Origin: Balanoglossus misakiensis
Lineage: Eukaryota > Hemichordata
Direction: 5' to 3'
DNA: 64,000 nt
Assembly (NCBI GenBank): GCA_040954595.2
Contig: CM082578.2
Span: 13,516,001 to 13,580,000 of the forward strand
Below, in pieces: positions 26,321-37,677 of this stretch. How positions within the stretch are numbered: the first letter of the stretch is position 1; each line of letters opens with the position of its first letter. Position numbers and translations under genes: made by a program. Below the pieces are notes generated by a model, which was given only the letters and a program-made list of their open reading frames with translations, was not told the origin of the DNA and searched no databases.

Positions 26321-27097
26321 TTTTTTTTTACTAAATCTGTTGGAATTAGTCCAACGTCGTTATGGTTTTCAATTAGTTATATTTCTCCTTATACTACTAT
26401 CACTCTTAGACTGTATGTAAGTGTTGATGAATGGGAGACAACGATTGTTGTTTAGATCACCGATACCTAGGACAAAATTTGACTGATTGACTTTGATTAA
26501 TATTAGCAGCCACAAGTTCAAATTGAAAACTGTATCGTTGTAGAAGACGGTAGCTGTGATGGAGAGGTTCAAGGTACAATGTATATGCAAGAGACGAGAG
26601 ACAGACAGAGATGCACGCAAATCTGACTTGACTATAGCAAATTATATTCAGAACATATGTCGTTTAATCTACTGAATTACTGCCATTAAAGAAGAATTAA
26701 CTTGAAAAGATCGGTGTTAGTCAGATCACGTTTATATCGTTGGTGAGAAAATATAGTTGCTTGGTCGTCGCCGTTGTCAGTCTAAAGACAGAAACACCAA
26801 TTGTTCTGCGTGGAAGTATAATCTTTCGGATTTAAAACCTTCATCACTATATTTTACGGAATGTTTTATATCATTTTGCCCCAATAGCAAAAGCGGTCGT
26901 GTTTTGACGCATGGCAGCTGTCGCCATTTAATCCACCAGAAAATAGAGTGATAACCCCACAGGGCAAATACTGGGCAAATCTGTCTTTTGAAGAAAAAAA
27001 AGTGTTATAAAGACCACACTAGAATATTGTCGTGAACCATGGAAGAAAGGAAGGCTTGTTGGGGTTACACTGCACACTCACTATCCCACACCCACCA
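26321..27097. other. Intergenic region between convergent glycosyltransferase genes
   Basis: No gene seen. It should hold both 3' UTRs. An ATTAAA at about 26685 is a possible polyadenylation signal for the plus-strand gene. Confidence 0.5.
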
Positions 27098-28294
27098 TTA
27101 TTTGTCGAGCAGATTGTACCAAAGTTTGGGTTTGCTCTCTATTTGAAGCAACCTCTCGTTTCCATAGTAAATCAGTCTCGAGACCTCGCCAAGAGTAGTT
27201 TCCATGGTTTTTATCGATTCCGGCGTCAGTACATCTGCGATGCGCCAATAGTGTAGCGAATATTTCCCACTTTTCCAGTCGATATTCCCGTTGAGTTGTT
27301 CACGGAAGTATTCTTTTTCAGAGCATCCCAAACTACAGTATTCTATGTGTATTAGATCTCTGTGTTCATAGGCTAGCTTATTGGCGTTCAGCATAGAATC
27401 GCACAGATAACACGTGTTGTTGTAGTTTTTATAGCTGTCGTAATACAGTTTCAGAAACTTGGAGTTTTTACTGGCGATGATGATGGCGTTGTTAAGCCGC
27501 TCTTGTCGCCTTGGTCTGCCCATGACGAAGTCATAGTGTCGGAGTTCTTCGAAAGATTTGACGGCGAATACATCGGTGTCAAGATAAATCCCTCCAAAAT
27601 TCATCAGGGCTTGAATACGTCCCACGTCGGCTAAATGTTGGGGCCACCACGGGTTGATTTTGTTTCCAAATATGGTCCGGGGTGGTTCTCTGATCAAGAC
27701 CTCTAACACTGGTATTAATTTGGTTTCATTCCACCAGCGACTGTTCGGTTCGCAGTCGGTATGGAAGAGGATCCTATCCGCTTTTAGTATGCTGTAAGCG
27801 CTCAGCAAGCTTAATAAGTGATGGAACTTAAAGTCTTGACAGGTGAACCACATATAATGAACGATGTTGGGAACTACAGGTGTATCGTGGCGTTTCAAAG
27901 TCCCGTTGAACCAATCCAAGGTAATGGAGCTGGTTGTCACCTCTTCTACCGAGTCGGTTCCATCTTCCGCTGCTGTGACGTCACCAAGCCTGGTTTCCTG
28001 GCTAAGCCCTGGAGCAAGAAGCTTTTTCGAGGATTTTTCTTTCCAGCCAAAGATGTCATCCAAATCAACGTGATCCACTGCCTTTTCGATGTTGTACTGC
28101 ACCCGCGAAACCCCGGATTCGCCCTCTGCAAAGCCCACTGGCTGCGAATTGGAATTTGCCAAAAGCCAAAGATGATATGTCCACATAGACACTATCCAGA
28201 GTGCGATGATGGCAACGTTTTTACGATGTGTATGGAAAAATGAAATGACGCGACTCAATGTCCTGTTCATGGGCGATGGTTCGAGTGCACTCAT
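27098..28294 (-). CDS. DXD glycosyltransferase, type II membrane protein (unit 3, inverted paralogue)
   Basis: Single-exon minus-strand frame of 398 residues from ATG at 28294 (a second ATG, MNRTLS, is at 28270) to TAA at 27098. A short basic N-terminus precedes a membrane segment (VAIIALWIVSMWTYHLWLL), a short stem, then NIVHYMWFTC, FHTDCEPNSRWW, LADVGRIQALMNFGG and LDTDVF (D239, D241 of the DXD). It is closest to unit 1: both share GRPR..RLNNA.II, NP.WP.H.AD and CYLC-type cysteine patterns. The intact ADxxR and DXD boxes suggest an active Golgi enzyme of unknown donor and acceptor. It faces the other two units tail to tail, so the cluster arose by duplication with one inversion. Confidence 0.82.
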   Translation of the reverse strand: MSALEPSPMNRTLSRVISFFHTHRKNVAIIALWIVSMWTYHLWLLANSNSQPVGFAEGESGVSRVQYNIEKAVDHVDLDDIFGWKEKSSKKLLAPGLSQETRLGDVTAAEDGTDSVEEVTTSSITLDWFNGTLKRHDTPVVPNIVHYMWFTCQDFKFHHLLSLLSAYSILKADRILFHTDCEPNSRWWNETKLIPVLEVLIREPPRTIFGNKINPWWPQHLADVGRIQALMNFGGIYLDTDVFAVKSFEELRHYDFVMGRPRRQERLNNAIIIASKNSKFLKLYYDSYKNYNNTCYLCDSMLNANKLAYEHRDLIHIEYCSLGCSEKEYFREQLNGNIDWKSGKYSLHYWRIADVLTPESIKTMETTLGEVSRLIYYGNERLLQIESKPKLWYNLLDK

Positions 28295-29431
28295 ATCGCG
28301 GAAACAACTAGTCTGTGTTTTCCAGTTCAGTAAAACGATTGACGGTGCAACCAACAAAGATGACAGTGTCGACAGAAATATCCAGTTAATATTGTGTTGT
28401 GTCGAACCAGGCTGAGAACATTTTGACTTGGTTTGCACATAATTAACCACACAATGAACCAGAGCAACATCTGTATTCTATTTTTGTCACGTGTGCAGCA
28501 TCTGTCAATGGGTTTGATTTTTTTATCTATGCATGCACTCGTGGCATAACACATTGTACATCATAAAGAACACAATAACGTTATTAAAACGGGTTGTTTA
28601 TTCTAACGCCAGACTTGCACTATTTGAAATGGGTGTTGAATCTGTGCTGACGTACATTTTCCTCTCAATATCTGTAATTATTTGAAACGATCTCTGTCTC
28701 CAATTGAATATGAAAGTCTAAACCTCCAGGTTTTAGATGTAATTAATTTCAGTGTCATATGTGCATATGTGGCATTACCCTACTCGGAATAGCGCCCTCC
28801 TGCGGCGAACGTACTGGAAGGGACTATACGACCACACGAAATTTTTTTTCAACAAACATTCAAACCACAATATGTTAACTATTTCTCATATTTTATTTCC
28901 TGCATAAATGGGTGATCAGTGTGATGATGACATGCAAGTACAAAAATGTTTTTCAAACAAACGAAAAATCAAACATACATGATATGTGAAGTCAAAAACA
29001 AAATCACAGATTTGCCAAATGTTGCCGTTGGTTAATGTTTGAACTTGCAGCCTCAGGGTCTTTTTCAAGAGAAAAGTCTCTGTGCATTTATTCAGATTCT
29101 AAAACTATCCACATTATTTACACAATCTGTTGATGTGTCATATGCGTAATATCTCACACTCAACTCTCAAGGTGAATCTTTCACATCAACCGTAGTCAGA
29201 ATGTTTTTTTTCAACTGTATATAATATTTACAAATTCATAAAAATGTTCTTAAAGAATGCACACAGAACAAGTTTGTAAAACGATACAAGTTTGTTTGTA
29301 GGTTGATTCACATAAAAATATTTACTTTTTTACAAAATAGAGCATAAATATACAAATATAAAAGAATATTTGATTCTGCGTTTATAAAGCTTTAAAGCAA
29401 GGCTTCATTTTTTTCGAAAGTCCGCAATAAG
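28295..29431. other. Intergenic region including dystroglycan 3' UTR
   Basis: No coding gene seen. A CACGTG is at 28488. The dystroglycan 3' UTR probably ends near the AATAAA (minus strand) at 28892-28897. Confidence 0.5.
28892..28897 (-). terminator. Polyadenylation signal for dystroglycan
   Basis: TTTATT on the plus strand (AATAAA on the minus strand) about 535 bases after the stop codon. It is the best-placed of the AT-rich candidates, but the UTR end is inferred. Confidence 0.4.
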
Positions 29432-32400
29432 TTATATTTTTGATGTTTGAAATCCCAAGGGATTGTAGGGAGGGGGCAATCTGTAATTAGGGGGTGGACT
29501 GTTGTACTCTGCCTGAGGTGAATAAGCTGGTGGGGGTGTCGGCATTGTTCCTTGGAGGGGTATTTCCCTCAAATACATTGGATCGTCCTCCTCTTCATCT
29601 GGGTAATCACTTTCCGGGTAAGGGGGGAGTCTGTAAGGAGGAGGAGATGGAGGAGTTTGCTCGAAGATTACCGGCGGTGTTGGTGGTGGTCTCGGTGGGG
29701 GTGGAGAGGTTGTGTAGGGCGAGAGGTCATTTCTTAAGATGGCTGGCTGCACTGGTTTCTGTCTTTCTTTGATCTCCTTTTCATCTGGTAAAATTATCGG
29801 GCGCCTGTCGCTGACATACATCGGTTTTTCTGCCCTCAGAAGGAATCTGCTGCCTGGTCGCTTTCTCCTGTACACAAAACAGGCAAGTAGTCCGCACAGG
29901 AGGAAAAGTATTGCGATGATCACAGCGGGAATGATGGCTTTTTCCCAGGCATCCCTGTGTGAGATCAGTGGTACGACTACGACGGCCTCTTCCGATGGTT
30001 TGGGAGACGGTGGCACTGCAGGGCCGCAAGCACCTAGAAGTATCAGTTCAGTTTTTATTGGAGCGTACTCTGGTGCCATCATGCGCTGAAATGACTCGGT
30101 CACCGCTCCGTCCTGGTAACCCAGTTTGGAATACAACCTCCAGATTGTTTGTAAGTCACAATTTTTAGTCGGCAGAGAGTTGTTCGAGTATGTCCACACA
30201 ACTGAGCCTTCTTGTATAGAGTCCACAGAAACATATCTGCTGTTGGTGTCTCTATAATACTGCGATATCTTTGATGCTACGTCGTAACGATTTCTAGCCT
30301 TGGTCATAAAGTTTGCAAAATCCTCATCAAAGGTGATGACGAACTGATGTGTGAAAACTAGACTAGACGCTGGCTGGATAACTATCTCTAGAGCGTCTCT
30401 GGCGCTCTGTCCTGCTGAATCCCTGGCAAGCAGTAAGAACTCCACAGGTCGGCTACTGTAATCTTCATCAAGGGGTATTCCATAGATCATCTGTCTGTTG
30501 TCATCGTATTGAATCCAGGATGACTGTGGCAATGGCTCTCCAGACATGGTCAAGAGAACAAGTCTCAGATTGCTTGTGTCACCATCTTCCATGTCATAGA
30601 AAGTGTCAGCTGGTATCAGGTGTTCAAGTACATGACCAACTCGCACCGTCAGCTGATCAATATGGTTTATCAGCATTGGTTTTCTGTCTATTGGTGCTGT
30701 GTGGATAGAAACAGACATCATCATTAAACATCGTTAAAATCACATATTATCACTGGCAATATGTTTATTTCAGATCATGCCCTGTATACTATTTCGGGAT
30801 ATACAGGCTCCTTCAAGTTCAATACTATGTACATATACGTGTGGCTTGGCCAAATGTGACAGTAAGACTTTTCTGAAATAACAAATTCTGGGAATAGGTA
30901 CTGGGTATGTTTACCTTCTGTTGGTGGAATACTACTGGATATAACAATGCTAGACATGGTAGGTGTTGGAGTTGGTGTTACTGGTATTGCCATACTTGTA
31001 CTGACAATGTCGGAAGTCACCAAGGAGCTGAATGTAAATATAGGTGATGAACTCTCAGATAGTATTGGTGTACTTGTAACATCAGATGAACTTAGAGTGA
31101 TGTGGGATGTTGTACTAGTGAACGGTGGTGAGCTGGTGGTGATCAGGAACACTTCTGAGCTTGACACAGCCATGTATGGAGTACTGGTCACAAGGACGGG
31201 CAAACTGGATGGTGTTGGGAGGCAGTCGTCAAAGAGGTTCAATGTCACCTTGATGATTTGGAACTGAGGAAGCAATGTGATGTTAAAGTTCTCCCGCGGA
31301 AACCCTTCATCATCGGCCATCTGGTCATAGACTTGCATAATCCTGTCTTTATCACAATATGCCCCACTCAGTGAAGAATTATGGAATGTAAAAAAGATTG
31401 TATCTGGTTCTACATAGTTATCGGATATTTCATCAACAACAACATCATCCAGATTTGGGTCACTGTAGAAGTCGAGAATATCCCTTGCAAGTTCGTATCT
31501 ATTGCTGCCTTGCTGAAGAAACAGTGGATAAGTGAAGTCCAGCGACAGTACAAACTGGTGATTGATGGTTTCATTTGGATGTCGTGGGTTGATGTACACT
31601 GTGAAATCCGTGTTCACCGTCAGTCCTTCTGAATCAGTGGCAATCAGTCTGTACTTCGAAGGGGAAAGAGCAAGATGTTCCTGTAAGGGTATACCGTATA
31701 TGAGTTGTGTGTTGCTGTCAAACTGAATCCAGGATTTGGAAGGCAAAGCGAATCCCGATGGTGTCTCTAATGACAGCTGTAGCCTGTCTGTCAAACCCTG
31801 TTCTGGATCATAGAATGTTCCAAGTGGGATGGAGAACTCCAAGATGTGTCCAACTGTAATCTCAATATCATCCATTGGAGTGAACACAACTGGTGGTTGA
31901 TTGATGTACTCTGAAAAATGATACACAACACATTTGTTAAGTTCTCATGTTATGAATATAAAATCTACTTTAAAGCAGAACAGACTGCATCACAAGTACA
32001 TGCTACATCTAGAAGTCACTACAGTGATCATTAATGATTGTATATTATTATTACCTTACAGCGGAGTAAAAATTTAAATATCTGTACATTTCACTTTGCA
32101 AGAGTTTCAATTTCAAAGTGCATAAGAAGAGCTAATTCAAAACTCTTATGGAAAACAACACATCACCAAATGTCTGTAGTGAAAGGCTTTTGGGGTAAAA
32201 ATTATTACCTGGTGTGGTTGGTATGATGATAGCACTACTGGATATTGATATCTCGCTTGTGATGGCTGATGGGGAAGGTGATGGTACGACAGGAGAACTG
32301 GATGGTTGACTTGATGTGATGAGAACTGGTGAGGAGCTGAACACAGGAGTTGAAGTCAGTGGGGGAGTCTCTGTACTTGAGAGGGGAGGTGTGCTAGTGA

Positions 32401-34399
32401 TTATCTCAGATGGGGTTGGAGTGATGAGGATTGGTGGTTCAACTGGGGAGCTCGTCACTGGCTGGCTGCTGGTGACCACAGGCAGGGTTGGGGTTGGTGA
32501 GTAGGAAGGGGAGGGGGAGGGAACGGGAGGGGAAGGTGAGGGAGAGGGAGATGGAGGTGAGGAACTGCTCATTGGCGGTACACTTGAGCTTTCTTCTGTG
32601 ATTACAGATGATGTTATAATCACAGGAGTGGATGAGAATGTTGATGGACTGGACAAAATAGGTGGTGAACTTGTGACAGGAGTGGGTGCGAGTTCAGAAG
32701 TGGTGAGAGGTACCACTGTAGTAGTTTCAATGGGAGTGACAACTGGAGATGGAGATGAGAATGATGATGACGGAAGTGGGGGGCTAGTTGTCACTGCACT
32801 AGATGCTTCCATGGAACTGGTTTCAACTGCTGAGGATGTAACAATGTCCACTGCAGTTGTTGACACAATAAACTCCGGTGTTGAGGTCATCGGTACAGTC
32901 AAGTCTGGCGTTAAAGATGGTAATAAGGTTGTTGAAAACTCAGGACTACTTCTGCGGGGCGAAGATGGCGTCTCCAAGACAGGAGAGCTACTTGTAACAG
33001 CAGCAACTGTGGATGTCACAGGAAGTGGTATAGTCCTTGTAGTAAATGGAATAGTCTCTGTTGATGTAATGCTCTGTGTAACGCTTGAAGTTGTTTCGAT
33101 TGTAGAACTCGATGTTACCATTATTGTGGATGTGGTCGGCACAAACACACTGGGAGTACTAGCAGTAACTGTGGGTGTTGGTAAAGGGGTACCGGCAAGA
33201 CCTGCCTGAATCTGTCTTTTCCTACGCACAGCTGCAGTCTCTGTGATCTTTTCTGACGACACATGCCAACCGATGACGGGAAATCCAGTCACACTTGTAA
33301 GGCGACCACTCTTGCTATTGTGTTCTATCACCATGGAGAAATCATTGACTTTCTTGAACACACCACAACTAAGAGTCCATGAGATCTCTATGCCCCATGC
33401 ATTACGAAGAACGTTCTTGGGATCAGCATTTCCCGGACCTGCGGCTAAAACGGTGTTGTCAAGCAACTTTCCCACCGCGGAACTTCTCCTGGTAGCAAGA
33501 GTCAAGGCATTCGCATCTAAGGCCAGGAAATCAGCTAACTTTTGAAGCAAACTAACTCTCTGACCACCGGTGAGCTCACTCAGATCACTGTCTAAAACTA
33601 TTGTGGCAAAAGTCCTTGGTGTTCCCAGACTGCATGTCTTTGGTACTACCTTCCCTTTAGGAAGTTCTTCGTCTCCTTTTCCTACACTCTTCAGAGGAAC
33701 TGCTTTCACTGGATTTAAGGGTGATGCCGCATGTGTTGCTGTTGTCTCCTCATCAAATAGTCTGACGTCAAGTAGAAAGACATCAGTCACAGTGATTGTG
33801 TTCTGTCCATCTTTGATATGGGCAGTCACACTGATGTATGTATAGCCTTCATCTGTGGTGACTGGAACCCCTTGCAAAGTGTCAGTTTTATTATCAAATT
33901 CCAGCCATTTGGGAAGAGTACTGCTACCTGCCTCTGTGATCTGTGGGGTGAAACAGATAAAGGAACAGGTTTACAACAGAGCATGTGAATCAGGCTGCAA
34001 CTGCAGAGTGGTCAGATAACTCTGTTTGATCCCACTAATATTGTCTATTTGTTGCATTTTGTTGGTATAATTTTAAACTCTGAAACAGTCAATCACACTA
34101 TTGAACTTATGCACTCTAACTCATCCTAGAACACAAGAGTGAAAATGGCCTATTACCAAAACTATACTGTGCAAATTCAATCTCCTCACCTTATAATGGA
34201 TGATGTTTCCTTTAAAAGCATCCTGTGGTAAAGTATACTGGAAGACCTTTCCAGCAACTGTGTGTATGTCTGGAAAGCCTTTAGAAACAAGTTCTGACGG
34301 TTCTCTTTCAATGCACTCTGAGCATACCAGTAAACAGTACCACACTGAAAGTACTAGCCATAGATGCAGCCTGGTGTGTGGTGATCCCAGTACGGGCAT
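29432..34399 (-). CDS. DAG1: Dystroglycan with an extra cadherin-like/SEA-like module, 4 exons
   Basis: Minus-strand coding exons 34399-34190, 33940-32209, 31910-30915 and 30696-29432 give 1400 residues. Order: signal peptide (about 1-28); N-terminal cadherin-like plus S6-like domain; furin site RRKR (309-312) followed by QIQAG; a first Ser/Thr/Pro mucin region to about 645; an additional cadherin-like and SEA-like module (about 649-865); a second mucin stretch (about 870-975); the standard cadherin-like and SEA module (about 982-1205) with the autocleavage pair G1143-S1144 in EGSVVW; membrane segment about 1233-1255; basic juxtamembrane YRRKR; and a proline-rich tail with PPPY motifs. Dystroglycan links laminin-type matrix to dystrophin through the tail. 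The tail ends PPPYNPLGFQTSKI, so the dystrophin-binding motif is not at the extreme C-terminus. Vertebrate dystroglycan is about 895 residues; the extra length is the inserted module and mucin. Confidence 0.93.
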
Positions 34400-35780
34400 G
34401 ATGGTCAGCTGGGAAAAATACAAATGCTTGGCATATTTTTCAGTCAGTGGAAAAGCTTGAGTAGTTTGGTTATCTGTGGGTGAAATGAAAAGAAATACTG
34501 TACGTGAACTTCAGAAAAGTTATGATTGAACTGCGTTATTTTATTACATCAACAACAGTAAAAGTAAATGGGCCAGCCAAGTGTTAGCTAATTACCCCTA
34601 TTAGTATTGTTTGTGTAGAACACTATTGTTCTACACAAGCCTGATGAAGCCTGTGATATGGGGTAGCACCCCCTCCCCCACCCCAGTATAAAACAATTAA
34701 AAACCGGCAGACGACAGTGAGAACAAAATTATCACACAGAATCGTGCCAACGCAAAGTTGTTTTAAAATTACCTACAGTTTAACATTACTCGGTGGTAAT
34801 TAGCTCGATGTTTGTCCAATACAGGTAAGACGATCCATACTACAGACCTTTAAAACACGTCCAGACATGAAATAAAATTCTCAAAGGAACTGATTGCCCT
34901 TAGAAATTGGACCTCATAACATTTAAATGCCACAGCATTGAAAATATTTCGAAAATACACCATGGTTCATATTTTGTTATTATATCGAGTGTATACAGAT
35001 AAAAAGACCACACCTAAACGTCAGTGACTCACATCTCACATCAATGCAGTACGTTCATTGACAGTAACACTGTTGATATTCAATACTAAGTTTCTGGTAT
35101 GTGTACATTGCACACACATTCACTTTCACTGAAAACGGTAAGCGATCGGCGACATTTCGATGCGAGGTATACGGCGCTTTCCGATACCTTTGCCGCCAAA
35201 AATCAAATGCATACATCTTATATCATGACTTCCGTCCCATATCAGCAATTTGACAGCTTAATAGAGATGAATGGCAACAATATTTACCGTCTATCTGCAG
35301 GTGAAGGCTGGGCAACACTCAATCGCGTCGGTTACCTCAGTCAAGTATTGTTATCGCATTACCCACAATTCCACCGTCAACTTTGAAAGAAAGATATGGT
35401 CGAATATTAGATATGTTGGGTGATTAAAATGTTGGACTTTTAAGCGGGGGAAGTGCGCGATGCACCTCGACACAGGCAACAAGCGTGCAATTTTATCATT
35501 AAAGTACACAATCACAATGTTGTCCTGAGCTCCCATCATGCTCTGCTTTATGGGAAAGCATTAATAAACAAACAAACTTTTCACGTCTGCTTCCCAACAA
35601 CCTGGTAGGATTTCATAACAAGGCAGCTGCAGCTCTGTCGTGACCCAGTACACTTTTAAACTGCACATCTTGCATTCGTGTAATTATTTGTTAGATTTTG
35701 CCTGTGACGTGACTACCAAGTGAGGATTGAAGTGGTTTCATCATTTGTTGAACTTGAAGTATGCCACAAGCACATACAAC
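34400..35780. promoter_or_regulatory. Head-to-head intergenic region, dystroglycan / SET methyltransferase
   Basis: About 1.4 kb separates the two divergent start codons. No coding frame with motifs is present. The interval must contain both promoters; no TATA box is obvious. Confidence 0.45.
34611..34638. repeat. Perfect hairpin, 12-bp stem with 4-base loop
   Basis: TTGTGTAGAACA (34611-34622) and TGTTCTACACAA (34627-34638) are exact complements around the loop CTAT. It lies about 210 bases upstream of the dystroglycan start codon and could be in its 5' UTR or promoter. Confidence 0.7.
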
Positions 35781-36845
35781 ATGGCAGACATATGCAATGG
35801 TGAAGAAAACAGTCCTGTTTATTTTGAAAACTATGTAGACAGTGAACCATTTCCAACAATAAAAGTAAGATATTATATTCATAATACTTTGTGATTGGAG
35901 TTGGCTTCATGATCTCATGATACTGTACTATGAACCAAGCATTTATTTTTCTTGGCTGTAGTAAATTGTCTTTCTTGTGTCTATATTTTTCAGTATACGC
36001 CATTCAATCTAACAGGTCCAGAATGTGAAGATGATCCATGTGAAGTCATTTACACTGGATGTATGTGTCAGAATAAGTCATGTGCTGAAGACTGTCCTTG
36101 CATTGCTAGATCTCTTGGGCCAAGTTATGATGAAAGTGGACGTCTTCTATCCAGTAGATATTCCAGGAACAAACCTATCCTTGAGTGCAATAGCCTTTGT
36201 AAATGTAGTCAGTCTTGTTCGAACAGAGTTGTCCAGAATGGAATCAAGTTCAGATTAAAAGTTTTTCGAACAGAGCAGAAAGGATGGGGACTCAAAGCTC
36301 TTGAAACAATTCCCCCAAATCGATTTTTGTGTGAATATGCAGGTGAAGTCATAGGTTTTAGAGAAGCGTGCAGAAGAAGCTGTAAGATGTCCCAGGAAGA
36401 CTCCAACTATATTCTTATTTTGAAAGAACATTTACAAGGAGGGAAAGTCCTGAAGACATGTGTTGATCCTTCCAGTACAGGCAACATAGGCCGCTACATC
36501 AATCATTCCTGTGACCCAAATTTGTATATGGTTGCAGTGAGAGTAGACAATGAAGTTCCAAAGCTGGCTCTCTTTGCAAAACGTGAAATTTTGAACGAGG
36601 AAGAACTGAGTTTTGACTATGCTGGTGAGATTCATGAAACGGTGAGAGACCAAGAAAGTGCAGATGTTGGTGTTTTGAAGGGTCAAGAGAAATCCAGTGC
36701 ATGTACCTCAAAGTCAGATAGGACATTTTATAAACCATGCTTCTGTAGGACCAGTAATTGCAGAGGTCGGTTGCCATTTGACAGAGATCTCTACTCAGAA
36801 ATTCAAAATGCAAACACTGAACTCAAATCAAAACCCAGAGTATAA
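35781..36845 (+). CDS. SETMAR: SET-domain histone-lysine methyltransferase, SETMAR type without transposase, 2 exons
   Basis: Exons 35781-35864 and 35994-36845 give 311 residues. The protein has a pre-SET cysteine cluster (GCMCQNKSC, CPCIARSLG, ECNSLCKCS), a SET domain with KGWGL (S-adenosylmethionine site), CEYAGEV, RYINHSCDPN (N198-H199-S200-C201) and the ELSFDY box, and a post-SET CFCRTSNC zinc triad. The whole protein aligns with the SET half of human SETMAR from the conserved YTP at the exon 2 start onward. In primates this gene was fused to a mariner transposase; here the frame stops after the post-SET domain. Expected to methylate histone H3 (H3K36/H3K4 have been reported for the human enzyme). 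Promoter is shared with or close to that of dystroglycan. Confidence 0.9.
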
Positions 36846-36987
36846 AGATAATGAACCTTGGGAGATTCTAAATGCCCTGGGATGAAGATATCTCCTGATA
36901 TTGAAACTATGTAAAATGTGTGATTATTTGTTTATTTCTGCTTCTGGAAATAACAGGACTTTAAAGCTTAATTATGAATATAAAATT

Positions 36988-36993
36988 AATAAA
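36988..36993 (+). terminator. Polyadenylation signal for the SET gene
   Basis: AATAAA about 140 bases after the SETMAR-type stop codon. Confidence 0.55.
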
Positions 36994-37444
36994 TGCAGCA
37001 TTTCAACACAGTGATATTTCAACTATGGTCTATGATAATTAAAAGTACTGATTGTTTTACAACCTGTTCATTAACTAATGTCAATATTCTAAATCTACTT
37101 TCTGCAGATTGATTTCAGAAAGAGCTGGTCACACTGATACATGTAATGGCAAACGCATATAATGGAAAAGTTCAATATGTACATGTTTAAATTACACAAA
37201 TCAAATTAACATGCAGTAAATTTCTCTCAGTAGCTGTAAATTTTGGAGACTATATGTTTGTTTATGTGTATTCACAGCCCTTCTAAGATTACAATTTTTG
37301 CTTTTACAGGAATATCCATTCCTAGAATTTCTTTACATTGGATAGTCCTGTACCAGGGTCAGCTAATTAATTCCATGAAAGTAGAAGCAAAAACCAACAT
37401 CCTGTGTATCTTTATCTTACAAGTATTGATTGTCTGAAAGTTTT

Positions 37445-37450
37445 TTTATT
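37445..37450 (-). terminator. Polyadenylation signal for the HAD-PRTase gene
   Basis: TTTATT on the plus strand (AATAAA on the minus) about 230 bases after the stop codon. Confidence 0.45.
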
Positions 37451-37677
37451 AGTCTGAAATCCCATGCTATGTTTGACCACAAGTGTCAACGTGGGTTTCC
37501 CTTTAAGCTTACATTTGGCTGCCATGCATCCAGACCATTAACACACTGGTTTGATGAAGTCCCCACAATGAGAATACAATGTGCACACTTTAGGACATGG
37601 TGATGCAAAATAGTATCATATACACAGGCCATGTCCACAAATCAGACAACCTGCCAGAAAATCACTTGATCACCAAT

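Larger units (their letters stand above)
36846..37677. other. Tail-to-tail 3' region, SETMAR / HAD-PRTase
   Basis: Holds both 3' UTRs. No other gene seen. Confidence 0.5.

Noticed and set aside
32316-33209. Long plus-strand frames rich in Val, Gly and Thr opposite dystroglycan exon 2
   Set aside because: They are antisense to the Ser/Thr/Pro mucin code, which happens to be poor in stops on the other strand.
36846-37600. Search for a mariner transposase or its relics downstream of the SET gene
   Set aside because: No transposase-like reading frame or inverted termini were seen, so this is not a SETMAR-style fusion.
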